A DNA stretch of 64,000 nucleotides from Paracoccaceae bacterium (lineage in GTDB: Bacteria; Pseudomonadota; Alphaproteobacteria; Rhodobacterales; Rhodobacteraceae). Location: positions 107,705 through 171,704 of the forward strand of contig JAIOYF010000009.1 in NCBI GenBank assembly GCA_021741245.1, given 5' to 3'. The number at the start of each line of letters is the position of its first letter. The stretch's first letter is position 1. The notes beneath the pieces are model-generated. The model was not told the DNA's origin. It worked only from the letters and a program-made list of their open reading frames with translations, and ran no database searches. Made by a program: the position numbers and the translations under genes. Below, one piece after another: positions 33,282 to 43,501 of the stretch.

Positions 33282-34462
33282 GGTGCCTTTCCTTTGGTGG
33301 CAGTATCGGCAGCCTCGCCGAAACGATCCTGGAATGTCACCACAATCGGGGTGCCATCGGTCACATATTCTTGTCCCACGATGATGACTTCGGCGCTTTC
33401 AGGCAAGCCTGTCACCAAAACACCTGTCACGGAATCGCGCAGCATGGTGACGGGCATAAACGCCGCAGTCCAATCGGCGGTCACCACGCGCACGCCCAAG
33501 GTGCCATCATCATCCAGCGTCAGGCTAGAGGCAGGCAGCAGATGCGCCAAGGTGCCTTCCGATTCGATCAGCATTTCCGCCGTCTGCCCGTCGCGGATCG
33601 AAAGATCACTATTGGGCACCGTCAATTCGACGCGAAAGGTCCGGGTGGCCACATCAGCCGAGCGGGACAGGAAGGTGACTCTGCCCGCCACCTCACGCCC
33701 CGAGACAAGGCGCGCCCCGGCCATGGCCCCAACCGCGATCCGGTCCACATCCGCCTCGGCGATAAAGCCCACGATCTTGATCGGATCAAGCTGGATGATC
33801 GTGGCACAAGCGCCACCCGGTTGCAGCAAGGCGCCAAGTTCGGCGGTATCGGTTTCCAGCAACCCCTCAAATGGGGCTGACATGGTCAGTCTTTCAATCT
33901 CGGCCTCGCTGGCGGCGACACCTGCCTCGGCGGCTTGCAGCCCTGCGCGGGCGGCCTCAAGTGCAGCGGTTGCGCTGATGCGGCGGGTTTCGGTGGCATA
34001 GCCGCCCTCATTCAGTCGAATGGCGGCATCGGCATTGGTTTCAGCCTCGGTCAGGCGGGCTTTGGCTTCGCTCAGCCGTGCGCGGGCCTCATCCGCCTGT
34101 GCTGCGCGGGTGCCGGGGGCCAATTGGCACAAGACCTGCCCCGCCGTGACAAATGCCCCCCTGCGCAGCGGTTCGGACTGCACAAGACCCGTGGTTTCGG
34201 CCCGGACATCCACTTGCCTTGCGGCTTCGGTCCGGCCACGGGCCAAGACGGCGTTTTGGATGGGTCTGGCTGTTGACCGCAACGCCACAACCGAGATTTT
34301 GCCATCATCGGCAACACTCGCCGGGGCAGGGGCGGTGGTGGTGGTTTCTGGCGTGTTTCCCGGTGTTTGGGGCAAGATCGCTGCCAGCCTGTCGCGCTCG
34401 AACACGGCAAGATACAGGCTTGCGGCAACGGCAAGGGCCGTCAATGGGGGAAGAATGCGCAT
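33278..34462 (-). CDS. RND efflux periplasmic adaptor (HlyD/MFP family)
   Basis: Membrane-fusion protein of 394 residues that links the RND pump to an outer-membrane channel. An N-terminal hydrophobic segment (about 5-20) anchors or exports it. Residues about 75-110 and 195-230 form the split lipoyl domain, joined by an alpha-helical hairpin rich in Ala, Glu and Arg (ARLSEAKARLTEAETNADA). Beta-barrel and membrane-proximal domains follow. It is the first gene of a two-gene unit with the permease; no outer-membrane factor is encoded beside it. Confidence 0.9.
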   Translation of the reverse strand: MRILPPLTALAVAASLYLAVFERDRLAAILPQTPGNTPETTTTAPAPASVADDGKISVVALRSTARPIQNAVLARGRTEAARQVDVRAETTGLVQSEPLRRGAFVTAGQVLCQLAPGTRAAQADEARARLSEAKARLTEAETNADAAIRLNEGGYATETRRISATAALEAARAGLQAAEAGVAASEAEIERLTMSAPFEGLLETDTAELGALLQPGGACATIIQLDPIKIVGFIAEADVDRIAVGAMAGARLVSGREVAGRVTFLSRSADVATRTFRVELTVPNSDLSIRDGQTAEMLIESEGTLAHLLPASSLTLDDDGTLGVRVVTADWTAAFMPVTMLRDSVTGVLVTGLPESAEVIIVGQEYVTDGTPIVVTFQDRFGEAADTATKGKAP

Positions 34463-34776
34463 CGATCCTCACATCACCCCATTGCAGGCACTATGGGGCC
34501 AAATTTCTGCATCAGGTCTTGGACGTGACAGAGCCCGTATCAAAAGGCCATTCAAAGGCTGTCACGGGCAGACCCAAAGTCTCGCCGCAAAGTTGCGCTT
34601 TATCTAAGGCGTTTTGGGGCCAATCTCAACCCATGGGGGTTTGCAGCAAAACGCTTGCCTTGGCCCGAGGGCTTGGCAAGCCCTTGTCCTTGCGTGTAAG
34701 ACAGGCGAAACAGTCCGGCCATCCGTAAGGACCCGTGGCACATCAGATAACGCGCCCATTTGAAAGATTGACCGCC
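34463..34776. other. Intergenic region without a recognised gene (314 bases)
   Basis: Lies between the divergent RND adaptor gene and the YfgM-like gene and must hold both promoters. The only structure I see is AGGGCTTG-G-CAAGCCCT at 34668-34684, a near-perfect inverted repeat with no T-run. Short open frames here have neither ribosome sites nor recognisable products. Confidence 0.5.
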
Positions 34777-35436
34777 GTGAGCAATCCAGAAAGTTTCATT
34801 GACGAAGTCACGGAAGAGGTTCGCCGCGACCGCCTGTTTGCGATCTTTCGCAAATATGGTTGGATTGGCGTGCTGATCGTTCTGGGTGTTGTGGGCGGAA
34901 CTGCATACAACGAATGGTCAAAGTCTAAAGAAGCCGCGCGGGCACAGGCCTTTGGCGACGCCGTGCTTGAGGCGATGGATGTCGGTGGCGCGGCACAGCG
35001 TCGTGACGCCTTGGCCAGCGTTGCAAGTGACGGAAGCCAGAAGGCGATACTGGAGCTGTTGCTGGCCTCTGACCCGGCAGAAAACCGTGCAGAGACTTTG
35101 GCCGCCTTGGCGTCTTTGGCCGCCGACGCGAGCCAGCCGCAAAGCTATCGTGATTTGGCCATTTTGCGCCATACGATCGTCTCAGGTGCAGATATGTCTG
35201 TGGCAGACCGTCGGGCCGCCCTTGATCCGATTGCGGCACCGGGACGACCCTTTCGGCCATTGGCCTTGGAACAATTGGCTTATTTGATGATTGAAGATGG
35301 CAAGGCGGATGATGCGATTGCTGCACTGCGCAGCCTGACGCAAGATCAAGAGGCACCTGCCGGACTGCGCCGCCGCGCCGAACAGGTAATCGTTGCTTTG
35401 GGCGGTACGGTGGATACTGTGGCGGATGCAGGCTAA
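34777..35436 (+). CDS. YfgM-like tetratricopeptide protein (ancillary SecYEG/BAM factor)
   Basis: Membrane-anchored protein of 219 residues. Residues about 28-48 are a single span (WIGVLIVLGVVGGTAYNEW), preceded by the acidic-basic head FIDEVTEEVRRDRLF; the rest is Ala-rich helical hairpins of TPR type in the periplasm. The start chosen is GTG 34777, which places FIDEVTEE near the N-terminus as in relatives; a GTG 42 bases upstream is possible. The order yfgM-bamB-der is also found in Escherichia coli, where YfgM works with PpiD at the Sec channel, which supports the name. Confidence 0.8.
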   Translation: MSNPESFIDEVTEEVRRDRLFAIFRKYGWIGVLIVLGVVGGTAYNEWSKSKEAARAQAFGDAVLEAMDVGGAAQRRDALASVASDGSQKAILELLLASDPAENRAETLAALASLAADASQPQSYRDLAILRHTIVSGADMSVADRRAALDPIAAPGRPFRPLALEQLAYLMIEDGKADDAIAALRSLTQDQEAPAGLRRRAEQVIVALGGTVDTVADAG

Positions 35437-35490
35437 GGCCGCGCGTGACGGCGGCTTTGTAAAGTGCAGTGGACCTGAGGAGTGAACCGG

Positions 35491-36846
35491 GTGGTGGCGA
35501 AGACGAGGCTGAACTTGGGTCTGACCGCCCTGACGGCGACCTTGCTGTTGGCAGGGTGTGAACGTGAATTGATCCTGTCAGGAGAGCGGTTTCCGTTGCG
35601 CGCTGATCTGGAGGCCTCGGTCCCGACCGAAGCCGACCCTGCGCCAAAGGCACCCTCGTTGATCCCTGAGAATCAAAGTGTTCCGATTTCCTTGCCTGCC
35701 GCATCAACGAGCGGGGATTGGACGCATCGTGGCGGAAACGCCCGCCATGCTTCGCCGCATGGGCAACTTTCAGCGACGCCTCAATTGGTTTGGTCCGCGA
35801 ATGTCGGCGCAGGGTCCAGCCGCAAGAACCGTGTTTCAGCCTCGCCTGTCGTGGCAGACGGACGCGTGTTCACACTCGACAGCCGGGCGCTTTTGGTTGC
35901 GACCTCTGCCGCCGGGGCGCGGCTTTGGCAGGCTGATCTGACCGCGCCGTTTGATCGGGGCGGCGATGTTTCGGGCGGCGGCCTCGCCATTGGGGATGGC
36001 ACGGTCTATGCCGCCACGGCCTATGGCGAATTGGTGGCGCTGTCTGCAACGTCTGGGGCTGTGCAATGGCGTCAGCGTCTGCAAAGCCCGGTGTCGGGTG
36101 CGCCTTCGGTCGAGGGGAACACCGTCTATGTCGCCACCCGCGATGGCGCGGGCTGGGCCATCGACACAAAGGATGGGCGTGTCAAATGGACGATGGAGGG
36201 CACGCCCGGCCCCACATCGGTTGAGGGCACATCTTCGCCCCTGATCGGTGACCGAACCGTGGCTTTTCCCTTTGCCAGCGGCGATCTGGCGGCGGCGTTG
36301 AAGATGAACGGAACCCGCGTCTGGGGCGGGGCTGTGACCGGGCAGCGCAACGGCCGCGCCTATCAAGGCCTGACCGACCTGACGGGCGACCCGGTGCTGG
36401 TCGGCACAACCATCTACACCGGAACCGCGGCCGGGCGCACCGTTGCGATTGATGCCGGCACCGGCGCGCGGATCTGGACGGCAACCGAAGGGGCGCTGAA
36501 CCCGCCACTGGTTGTTGGTGGCTCAGTCTTTGTGGTGAATGATCAGGCCCAGCTTGTTCGTCTTGATGCTGCGACCGGCGAGGTTATCTGGCAGGCAGAG
36601 ATGCCCTATTTCGTCAAAGACAAGCCAAAGCGGCAAAAAGCTATCTATGCCCATTACGGCCCGGTCTTGGCAGGCGGACGCATCGCTGTTGTCTCATCCG
36701 ATGGGCTGTTGCGGTTGTTCAATCCGACAGATGGCACCATGGTCGCCACGGCTACTATTCCGGGGGGCGCATCGTCTGCGCCTGCCTTGGCGGGCGGAAC
36801 ATTATACGTTGTCGGGGCGAATGGCCAACTTCACGCTTTCCGTTGA
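35491..36846 (+). CDS. bamB: Outer membrane assembly lipoprotein BamB-like (PQQ-type beta-propeller)
   Basis: Scaffold lipoprotein of the BAM complex. The start GTG 35491 lies 8 bases after AGGAG; GTG 35482 overlaps that site and is less likely. The N-terminus has a lipoprotein signal with lipobox LLLAGC (Cys about 23). The mature part is a WD-like eight-blade propeller built from PQQ-repeat motifs (TSGAVQWRQRL, KDGRVKWTMEG, GTGARIWTA, ATGEVIWQAEM). It is sandwiched between the yfgM-like gene and der, the gene order of E. coli. Together with bamA at 9833 two BAM parts are in the window. Confidence 0.88.
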   Translation: MVAKTRLNLGLTALTATLLLAGCERELILSGERFPLRADLEASVPTEADPAPKAPSLIPENQSVPISLPAASTSGDWTHRGGNARHASPHGQLSATPQLVWSANVGAGSSRKNRVSASPVVADGRVFTLDSRALLVATSAAGARLWQADLTAPFDRGGDVSGGGLAIGDGTVYAATAYGELVALSATSGAVQWRQRLQSPVSGAPSVEGNTVYVATRDGAGWAIDTKDGRVKWTMEGTPGPTSVEGTSSPLIGDRTVAFPFASGDLAAALKMNGTRVWGGAVTGQRNGRAYQGLTDLTGDPVLVGTTIYTGTAAGRTVAIDAGTGARIWTATEGALNPPLVVGGSVFVVNDQAQLVRLDAATGEVIWQAEMPYFVKDKPKRQKAIYAHYGPVLAGGRIAVVSSDGLLRLFNPTDGTMVATATIPGGASSAPALAGGTLYVVGANGQLHAFR

Positions 36847-36895
36847 GGGCGATCCCCTGTAAAGGGGGCGGCTTGAATGACATCGGACCTTTGAC

Positions 36896-38356
36896 ATGAG
36901 TTTTACCCTCGCCATCGTGGGCCGCCCGAATGTGGGCAAGTCTACGCTCTTTAATCGCCTTGTCGGGCGCAAACTGGCCTTGGTCGATGACCAGCCGGGC
37001 GTGACGCGTGACCTGCGCGAAGGCGACGCACGCCTGTTTGATCTGCGCTTTACGGTGATCGACACCGCCGGACTTGAGGAGGTCACTGATGACAGCCTTC
37101 AGGGCCGGATGCGTCGGTTGACCGAACGTGCGGTTGATATGGCCGATGTGTGCCTGTTCTTGATCGATGGCCGCGTTGGCGTGAACCCAACCGATCAGGT
37201 CTTTGCCGAGATACTGCGCAAAAAGGCCGCCCGCGTGATCCTGGGGGTCAACAAGGCCGAAGGCCGCGCAGGCGAAGATGGCGCGCTTGAGGCATGGTCC
37301 TTGGGCCTTGGCGAGCCGCTGCGCATCTCAGCCGAGCATGGCGAAGGGATGGATGACCTTTACCGTTTGCTCAAACCGCTCGAAGGTGAATTTGCCGAGC
37401 GCGAGACCGAGAATACCCCGCTGACCGATATGGACATCAGCGAGGAAGAGGCCGAGGTCGAGGTCGACGAATTTGCCCATCGGCCCACCGAAAAGAAGCC
37501 GTTGCAAATCGCGGTCATTGGCCGGCCCAATGCAGGCAAATCCACGCTGATCAACAAGATCATTGGCGAAGACCGCCTTCTGACAGGGCCCGAGGCCGGG
37601 ATCACCCGTGATGCGATTTCGGTCAAGTCAAACTGGCTGGGCACACCCATCCGGATTTTTGACACGGCGGGCATGAGAAAACGCGCAAGAATCGTGGAAA
37701 AGCTGGAGAAACTCAGCGTTTCCGACGGTCTGCGCGCCGTGCGATTTGCCGAAGTTGTGGTGGTCTTGCTGGATGTTGAAATCCCGTTTGAGACGCAGGA
37801 TCTGCGCATCGCGGATTATGCAGAGACCGAAGGGCGCGCCGTTGTCGTCGCAGTCAACAAATGGGATCTCGAGGACGAAAAGCAAGACAAGCTGGCTGAA
37901 CTGAAAGAGATGTTCGAACGCCTCTTGCCGCAGCTGCGCGGTGCACCTTTGGTGACCGTAAGCGCAAAGACGGGCCGGGGTCTGGACCGTCTGCATGACG
38001 CCATCCGCAGCGCCCATGATACCTGGAACCGCCGCATCACGACCAACCGGCTGAACACTTGGCTTGGTGCCATGACCGAGGCGCACCCGCCACCGGCCCC
38101 GGGCGGCCATCGGATCAAGCTGCGCTACATCACCCAGGCCAAGACGCGGCCTCCGGGTTTTGTCATCAAATGTTCACGTCCCGATGAATTGCCCGAAAGC
38201 TATAAGCGCTATCTGGTCAATGGCTTGCGCGAACATTTTGATATGCCGGGCACACCGATTCGCTTGTTCTTCCGCAGTCAGGGGAATGAAAACCCCTTCA
38301 AGGATCGCAAGTTCCACACGCCAAGCCGGTTGCGCAAGCACACGGAAAAGAAATAG
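36896..38356 (+). CDS. der: GTPase Der (EngA)
   Basis: Essential GTPase for 50S ribosome assembly with two GTP-binding domains in a row. It has 486 residues. Domain 1 shows GRPNVGKS (about 8-15), DTAG and NKAE; domain 2 shows GRPNAGKS (about 207), DTAGMRKRA and NKWD. The C-terminal about 115 residues form the KH-like domain, with [18 protein letters not shown] short acidic linker ([11 protein letters not shown]) joins the two G domains. Confidence 0.97.
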   Translation: MSFTLAIVGRPNVGKSTLFNRLVGRKLALVDDQPGVTRDLREGDARLFDLRFTVIDTAGLEEVTDDSLQGRMRRLTERAVDMADVCLFLIDGRVGVNPTDQVFAEILRKKAARVILGVNKAEGRAGEDGALEAWSLGLGEPLRISAEHGEGMDDLYRLLKPLEGEFAERETENTPLTDMDISEEEAEVEVDEFAHRPTEKKPLQIAVIGRPNAGKSTLINKIIGEDRLLTGPEAGITRDAISVKSNWLGTPIRIFDTAGMRKRARIVEKLEKLSVSDGLRAVRFAEVVVVLLDVEIPFETQDLRIADYAETEGRAVVVAVNKWDLEDEKQDKLAELKEMFERLLPQLRGAPLVTVSAKTGRGLDRLHDAIRSAHDTWNRRITTNRLNTWLGAMTEAHPPPAPGGHRIKLRYITQAKTRPPGFVIKCSRPDELPESYKRYLVNGLREHFDMPGTPIRLFFRSQGNENPFKDRKFHTPSRLRKHTEKK

Positions 38357-38458
38357 CCGTCCCGGGCGGCTTTTCATCGTTGCCAACCCGTGCTAGTCAC
38401 GCGCCGCAATTCACAAGGGCAAGGCAGGGGCCTTGACCCATCAAAGGAGACGCCAGTC

Positions 38459-38881
38459 ATGGCCATCGAACGTACGCTTTCCATCATCAAGCCAGATGCC
38501 ACCCGCCGCAACCTGACCGGCAAGATCAATGCCAAGTTCGAAGAAGCTGGCCTGCGCATCGTCGCACAAAAGCGCATCCACCTGTCCTTGGCGCAGGCTG
38601 GCAAGTTCTATGAAGTGCACAAAGACCGCCCCTTCTTTGGCGAATTGACTGAGTTCATGGCGTCAGAGCCTGTTGTGGTTCAGGTGCTGGAAGGTGAAGG
38701 CGCGATTGCCAAGAACCGTGAAGTGATGGGCGCAACCAACCCGGCCAATGCAGCCGACGGCACAATCCGTAAGGAATTCGCCCTGTCGGTTGGCGAAAAC
38801 TCTGTCCATGGTTCTGATGCACCGGAAACGGCTGCAGAGGAAATCGCGTTCTACTTCTCCGGCCTAGAACTGGTTGGCTAA
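38459..38881 (+). CDS. ndk: Nucleoside diphosphate kinase
   Basis: Moves the gamma-phosphate of ATP to other nucleoside diphosphates through a phospho-His. The start ATG 38459 follows AAAGGAG and gives 140 residues, the usual length. The active His117 is in [12 protein letters not shown]; the N-terminal [11 protein letters not shown] motif is intact. It is followed by a pair of palindromes that separate it from the convergent TfoX-like gene. Confidence 0.97.
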   Translation: MAIERTLSIIKPDATRRNLTGKINAKFEEAGLRIVAQKRIHLSLAQAGKFYEVHKDRPFFGELTEFMASEPVVVQVLEGEGAIAKNREVMGATNPANAADGTIRKEFALSVGENSVHGSDAPETAAEEIAFYFSGLELVG

Positions 38882-38893
38882 ACGAGGCGCTGA

Positions 38894-38937
38894 CAAAATC
38901 CTTTGAAGGATTTTGCAAATTCCTTGCAAGGAATTTG
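38894..38937. repeat. Two adjoining 22-base palindromes between convergent genes
   Basis: The first (38894-38915) has arms CAAAATCCTT/AAGGATTTTG around a TG centre. The second (38916-38937), directly next to it, has arms CAAATTCCTTG/CAAGGAATTTG and is perfect. Both share the core TCCTT/AAGGA. They fill the space between ndk and the convergent TfoX-like gene, so they may end transcription in both directions, although no long T-run follows. The paired format looks like a repeat family. Confidence 0.6.
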
Positions 38938-38940
38938 GTC

Positions 38941-39279
38941 CTATCGGCGTTCGACCACGCCAAAGAACTGAAGGGCCGCCTCCAGATCGGAGCGGCCCTT
39001 TTCCTTTGTGCCGATCAGGCTTTCCTTGATGGCATCAAAGCGCTTTCGCAGCACTTTCTTCTCATCTGCCTTGCAATCGTTCCACGGGCGGCCCTGAAGG
39101 CCCATGACAAGCACATAATAGCCAATGAAATGCGGCTGCGAACCCGCGAGCAACAACCGGCGATAGCTTTCATCTGCGCCAAGGGATCTGATTTCCTCGG
39201 CGCTGTGAATGCCCGCGCGCGCAAAAGCGGCCTCGGACGCCGGACCAAGATTCGGGATGGAAGAGACGGGTTCCGCCAT
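38941..39279 (-). CDS. TfoX/Sxy C-terminal domain protein
   Basis: A 112-residue protein. The first half matches the TfoX C-terminal domain, a helix-hairpin-helix-like fold (IPNLGPASEAAFARAGIHSAEEIRSLG), which in gamma-proteobacteria forms the second half of the competence regulator. The N-terminal TfoX domain is absent. The C-terminal half is basic and helical. Its role in Rhodobacterales is not established and it should not be assumed to control competence. Confidence 0.75.
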   Translation of the reverse strand: MAEPVSSIPNLGPASEAAFARAGIHSAEEIRSLGADESYRRLLLAGSQPHFIGYYVLVMGLQGRPWNDCKADEKKVLRKRFDAIKESLIGTKEKGRSDLEAALQFFGVVERR

Positions 39280-39368
39280 GGCTCAAGAGTTCCGGTCTAT
39301 GAAATGCAACAGGGCCAGCGTGATTGCTGACCCCATTTTGTTCAAGGTAAATTTCTTGATCAGACCCT

Positions 39369-39500
39369 TTAGATCGAGGCCCAGTCTTTGAAGATCGGGG
39401 TGCCAGCTTGCTGCTGTTGCGGCGCGGCGGGGGCTGTGGCCCCTTGTTGTTGCGGTTTTTCGCCCTTGGTGGACGGGGTCGAGTTTTGCTGCGAGGCCAT
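39369..39500 (-). CDS. Possible small Gln/Pro-rich protein (43 aa)
   Basis: Reverse-strand frame from ATG 39500 to TAA 39369. The product is low in complexity: Gln, Pro, Ala, Thr and Lys, ending in GTPIFKDWASI. A GGAG is seen 11 bases before the ATG, slightly far. I cannot name it. Composition alone would not justify it, but the specific aromatic C-terminus after a disordered run is a pattern seen in real small proteins. Treat as tentative. Confidence 0.35.
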   Translation of the reverse strand: MASQQNSTPSTKGEKPQQQGATAPAAPQQQQAGTPIFKDWASI

Positions 39501-39741
39501 TATTTTACTGCTCCAAAGACCGTTTCGCTGTGTCAGACCTTCAGTCTTGAAGGCCCATCAGGCTATTTCAAGATCAAGTTATGTCTAATTCGCGACGACT
39601 TAGGCGTTGACGTGAACCGGCGCAACTGGGTTTTTGAAAAGTTTGATCACATTCTGGAAAGGGTGGCGGGAATGCGCCTGCCGCCACGTTCGGCGGCGGT
39701 ATTGCGGTGACAGGTCCGGTCTTGTGGTGCTGCGTGCATCG

Positions 39742-39770
39742 AAAAAGGGCTGCGCCTTTCGGCGCAACCC
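39742..39770 (-). terminator. Terminator after tkt (reverse strand)
   Basis: Read on the reverse strand, GGGTTGCGCC and GGCGCAGCCC form a 10-bp stem (one G-U pair) closed by a GAAA tetraloop, followed by five T residues. It lies 24 bases beyond the transketolase stop. Confidence 0.82.
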
Positions 39771-39793
39771 ATCTTTTCCGTCAAATCCATTCT

Positions 39794-41809
39794 TTAGAGA
39801 AGGGCTTTTGCCTTTGCGACAGTAGCCTCGGCGGTGATGCCGAATTCCTTGTAAAGCCGCTCATAAGGGGCTGACGCCCCAAAGCTGGACATGCCGACGA
39901 AATCGGCCTTTCCGTCGCGTCCACGCTCCCCCAAGAGCCAACGATCCCAGCCCATGCGCACACCGGCCTCGATCGCGATGCGCACCGATCCGCCCGGCAG
40001 CACCTTTTTGCGCCAAGCCTCATCGGACTGGGCGAAGAGTTCCATTGATGGCATCGAGACGACGCGCGTGCCGATTCCCTCAGCCTCCAGCATGTCACGG
40101 GCCTTGAGGGCGATCTCCACCTCGGAGCCTGTAGCCATCAAGATGACCTGACGTTTGCTGGTCGCCTCGGCCAGAATATAGGCGCCTTTGGCGGTCAGGT
40201 TCTGATTGGTGTGGGCTTTGCGCACGGCAGGCAGGTTTTGACGGCTGAGCGCCAGAACCGAAGGCGTGGTCTTTTGCGACAGTGCAATTTCCCATGCCTC
40301 GGCGGTTTCCACCAGATCAGCAGGGCGGAACACCAACGTATTGGGGGTGGCGCGGCTGATGGCCAGATGTTCCACTGGCTGGTGCGTTGGCCCGTCTTCG
40401 CCCAGACCAATGCTGTCATGCGTCATCACATAGACCACAGGAATTCCCATCAGCGCAGAGAGGCGCATCGAGGGGCGGGCATAGTCGGTAAAGCACATGA
40501 AGGTGCCGCCATAGGGCCGCACACCGCCGTGCAAGGCCATGCCGTTCATCGCGGCGGCCATGCCATGCTCACGGATCCCGTAATAGACATAGCGGCCCTT
40601 GCGGTCTTCGGGGCTGAACACGCCCAGATCAGCGGTCTTGGTGTTGTTCGATCCGGTCAGGTCTGCCGATCCGCCGAGGGTTTCGGTCAGGATCGGGTTT
40701 ACCGCCTGCAGGACCTTTTCGCTGGCGGCGCGGGTTGCCATTTTTGGCGCATCTTCGGCTGCCTGCTTTTTCAGGGCGCGAATGGTTGAGGACAGCTTGT
40801 TTGGCACATCAAGGGCGAAGATGCGTGCAAACTCAGCCTGTTTCGCGGGCGAGAGGCTGGCCAAGCGTGCTTCCCACTCTTGGCGGGCAGTAGCACCTTG
40901 AGCGCCTACGCCCTCCCACCATGATTTTATCTCTGCCGGGATTTCAAACGCGGGGTAGGGCCAGCCATAAGTCTCTTTCGCGGCCTTCATCTGTGTGGCG
41001 TCAGTCAGCGCGCCATGACCCTTTGAGGTGTCTTGGGCCGCGTGGCCGATGGCGATATGGGTCTTGCAGGCAATCATTGCCGGGTGCGGGCTGGCTTTGG
41101 CGGCCGTCAGCGCCTGATCGATGGCCACTGGATCGTGGCCGTCACATTCGAAAACATCCCATCCGCTGGCCTTGAAGCGGGCGACCTGATCGGTGACATC
41201 GGAAAGCGAGACTTTGCCGTCAATGGTGATGCCGTTGTTGTCCCACAGCACGATCAGGCGAGAAAGTTGATGCTTGCCAGCAAGGCCGATGGCCTCTTGG
41301 CTGATGCCTTCCATCAGGCATCCGTCGCCTGCGATGACATAGGTGAAGTGATTTTGCACCTTTGCCCCCCAACGGGCGCGCAAGGATTCCTCTGCCATAG
41401 CAAAGCCGACGGCGTTGGCAATGCCCTGACCCAATGGCCCGGTCGTCGTCTCCACCCCGGCCACATGGCCAAATTCAGGGTGGCCCGCAGTGATCGCGCC
41501 CCATTGGCGGAAATTCTTGACCTGTTCCAGCGTCATGTCGGCATAGCCGGTCAGATACATCAGCGCATAGATCAGCATCGACCCATGGCCCGCCGACAGA
41601 ATAAAGCGGTCGCGATCCGGCCAACGCGGGGCAGAGGCATCGAACTTCAGATGCTTTGAAAACAGAACGGTCGCAACATCTGCCATCCCCATCGGCATGC
41701 CGGAGTGGCCAGAGTTCGCCGCCGCCACGCCATCAAGGGCAAGGGTACGGATTGCGGTTGAGCGCATCCAATGATCGGGGTGACTGTCGCGCAGGGTTTG
41801 GATGTCCAA
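39794..41809 (-). CDS. tkt: Transketolase
   Basis: Thiamine-diphosphate enzyme that moves two-carbon units in the pentose phosphate pathway. The start is taken as TTG 41809, 8 bases after GAGGA, giving 671 residues, the usual length; the frame is open much farther upstream but that part overlaps the coiled-coil gene on the other strand. The N-terminal domain has [12 protein letters not shown] and the TPP motif GDGCLMEG; the middle domain has the TPP-activating Glu in [15 protein letters not shown] and [16 protein letters not shown]; the C-terminal regulatory domain ends at 39794. Confidence 0.95.
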   Translation of the reverse strand: MDIQTLRDSHPDHWMRSTAIRTLALDGVAAANSGHSGMPMGMADVATVLFSKHLKFDASAPRWPDRDRFILSAGHGSMLIYALMYLTGYADMTLEQVKNFRQWGAITAGHPEFGHVAGVETTTGPLGQGIANAVGFAMAEESLRARWGAKVQNHFTYVIAGDGCLMEGISQEAIGLAGKHQLSRLIVLWDNNGITIDGKVSLSDVTDQVARFKASGWDVFECDGHDPVAIDQALTAAKASPHPAMIACKTHIAIGHAAQDTSKGHGALTDATQMKAAKETYGWPYPAFEIPAEIKSWWEGVGAQGATARQEWEARLASLSPAKQAEFARIFALDVPNKLSSTIRALKKQAAEDAPKMATRAASEKVLQAVNPILTETLGGSADLTGSNNTKTADLGVFSPEDRKGRYVYYGIREHGMAAAMNGMALHGGVRPYGGTFMCFTDYARPSMRLSALMGIPVVYVMTHDSIGLGEDGPTHQPVEHLAISRATPNTLVFRPADLVETAEAWEIALSQKTTPSVLALSRQNLPAVRKAHTNQNLTAKGAYILAEATSKRQVILMATGSEVEIALKARDMLEAEGIGTRVVSMPSMELFAQSDEAWRKKVLPGGSVRIAIEAGVRMGWDRWLLGERGRDGKADFVGMSSFGASAPYERLYKEFGITAEATVAKAKALL

Positions 41810-42022
41810 GGCTGGTGTCCTCGTCGCTGAGAAAATTGGAGTTGCAGGTTCCTTATCACCCTGTGCAGCAAGATCAAGCGTAGCCGCCAAGCCCTTGACC
41901 GATATGGGGCAGTTATCGCGGGATCTTTGCGCTAATATCGGGCTTGACGCTGGGCGTAACGATTCGCACTCTGTGGTGGTGTGTAGGTAAAAGAACATCG
42001 GGCAACCGGGAAAAGAGGGGGC

Positions 42023-42574
42023 ATGGACGACATTGCTGAACTGGAGCGGCGGATCTCGGCCGCGATGATGCGGATCAGCCAAAGGGTCGAAGCCTTTGGT
42101 GCAGGGGATATGCCGCCGATCTCTTCCGGCTCTGGTGCTGATATGGGCCCGGTGGCCACCTTGGCTGATGGTGTGGCCGAGGCAGAGATTGCCCGCCTGA
42201 ATGAAGCCCTTGATGAAGAGCGCATGTTGACCGCGCAGTTGAACGAACGGCTGCGGGTTGTGCGCGACAAGGACGCGTCGGGCAAACTTGCCCTTCAGGC
42301 CGAAGTGGATCGCCTGACCAAGCTTTTGGATGTGCAGGGGCTTGAGATGCAGCGGCTGAAGAAAACGGTTGCCAGCCTGCGTGAACAGATGCGTGTGCTG
42401 ACCGAGGCACAGGCCGAAGGGCAGGTTGAACCCCATCTGATCAATCGCGCCATGCTGACCGAACTTGAGGCGCTGCGTGCCTTGCGGTCTGCGGAAACGG
42501 CAGAATTGGATGAATTGATCGCGGCGCTTGATCCGTTGGCCGCGCCCCATGTTGGAGAGAACGCCAATGCCTGA
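42023..42574 (+). CDS. Coiled-coil protein encoded before zapA
   Basis: A 183-residue protein with no recognised domain. Residues about 52-135 form a long charged coiled coil ([22 protein letters not shown] onward, Leu-heptads), flanked by a Gly/Ser-rich piece at about 30-45 and a helical tail. It overlaps zapA by 8 bases, so the two are coupled. Because ZapA acts at the FtsZ ring and ZapB is itself a coiled coil, this could be a ZapA partner (inference). No membrane span is present. Confidence 0.7.
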   Translation: MDDIAELERRISAAMMRISQRVEAFGAGDMPPISSGSGADMGPVATLADGVAEAEIARLNEALDEERMLTAQLNERLRVVRDKDASGKLALQAEVDRLTKLLDVQGLEMQRLKKTVASLREQMRVLTEAQAEGQVEPHLINRAMLTELEALRALRSAETAELDELIAALDPLAAPHVGENANA

Positions 42575-42941
42575 TGTGACTATCAAGATTGGGGGCCGGG
42601 ATTTTCAGGTCGCGTGTCAAACGGGCGAAGAGCATTTCTTGCAAGCAGCGGCCGCGATGCTGAATGCCGAGGCCGATCCGCTGGTGCAGCAGATGGGTCG
42701 TCTGCCCGAGGCGCGGATGCTTTTGATGGCGGGGCTTATGCTGGCCGACAAGACGGCCGCGCTTGAGGATGAGAACCGCCAGATCAAGGCCCGTATGGCC
42801 GAACTTGAGCAGCGGCCAAAGCCTGCGGCGGAAAAGGTAGAGGTGCCCGTCATCCCTCCACATGTCCGCGAAACACTGGCCGAGATTGCGGCGCGGGCCG
42901 AGGCGATGGCGGACAGGATTGAAGACAAGCTGCGCGCTTAG
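42567..42941 (+). CDS. zapA: Cell division protein ZapA
   Basis: Bundles FtsZ filaments at the division ring. The start ATG 42567 follows GGAGAG and gives 124 residues. The N-terminal domain [17 protein letters not shown] matches the ZapA fold, and residues about 60-90 form the C-terminal coiled coil that makes the tetramer. The last about 40 residues are extra and carry Pro. It overlaps the upstream coiled-coil gene and is followed by a two-way terminator. Confidence 0.85.
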   Translation: MPDVTIKIGGRDFQVACQTGEEHFLQAAAAMLNAEADPLVQQMGRLPEARMLLMAGLMLADKTAALEDENRQIKARMAELEQRPKPAAEKVEVPVIPPHVRETLAEIAARAEAMADRIEDKLRA

Positions 42942-42986
42942 TCTGGTTTTTCGGGCAGCGACCTGCAACCAAAGTGTTCAAAGAGA

Positions 42987-43019
42987 AAAGCCGCGACAGA
43001 TCATCCCTGTCGCGGCTTT
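42987..43019. terminator. Two-way terminator between zapA and grxD
   Basis: AAAGCCGCGACAG (42987-42999) and CTGTCGCGGCTTT (43007-43019) are a perfect 13-bp stem with a seven-base loop. The arms begin with A-runs and end with T-runs, so it can stop both the zapA transcript and the reverse-strand grxD-bolA transcript. Confidence 0.82.
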
Positions 43020-43040
43020 CATGTCGGCGATTATAATTGA

Positions 43041-43400
43041 TCAGCCGTTTGCTTCGCGGATCTTGTCGGCGGCAGCCTTGTCAAAGGTGACACCCTTGGT
43101 TTCGAACAACTGGTCCAACTCGCCCGACAGGGTCATCTCAGTGATGATGTCACAGCCGCCAACAAACTCGCCCTTGACGTAAAGCTGCGGGATCGTGGGC
43201 CAATCGCTGAAATCCTTGATGCCCTGACGCACCTCTTGATCCGCAAGAACGTTCACATCCTGAAACTCCACACCCATGAAGTTCAAGACACCTGCCACGC
43301 GTGAGGAGAACCCGCACTGCGGCATCATTTTGGTGCCTTTCATGAAAAGCACCACATCGTTTTTTTCAATCGTTTCGCGGATTTGGTCTGTCGCGCTCAT
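43041..43400 (-). CDS. grxD: Monothiol glutaredoxin (CGFS type)
   Basis: Binds and delivers a [2Fe-2S] cluster with glutathione. The start ATG 43400 lies 8 bases after AGAGGA, giving 119 residues. The CGFS active site is at about 29-32 (MPQCGFSSR), followed by WPTIPQLYVKGEFVGGCDI, which binds glutathione. It lies next to bolA on the same strand; CGFS glutaredoxins and BolA proteins work as a complex. Confidence 0.95.
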   Translation of the reverse strand: MSATDQIRETIEKNDVVLFMKGTKMMPQCGFSSRVAGVLNFMGVEFQDVNVLADQEVRQGIKDFSDWPTIPQLYVKGEFVGGCDIITEMTLSGELDQLFETKGVTFDKAAADKIREANG

Positions 43401-43501
43401 GTTCTTGATCCTCTTTGGCTTGGCCACGGGCTGGTGCGGGAAAGGCCGAACGGTCTGGCCCTATGTTTCTATAATCCGGCCAATGCCTTGGCCCTTTGCG
43501 C

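Noticed and set aside
39408..39710. 100-residue forward frame next to the small Gln/Pro-rich gene
   Set aside because: Cys/Leu-rich low-complexity product without a ribosome site; it mirrors Gln/Pro codons of the reverse frame.
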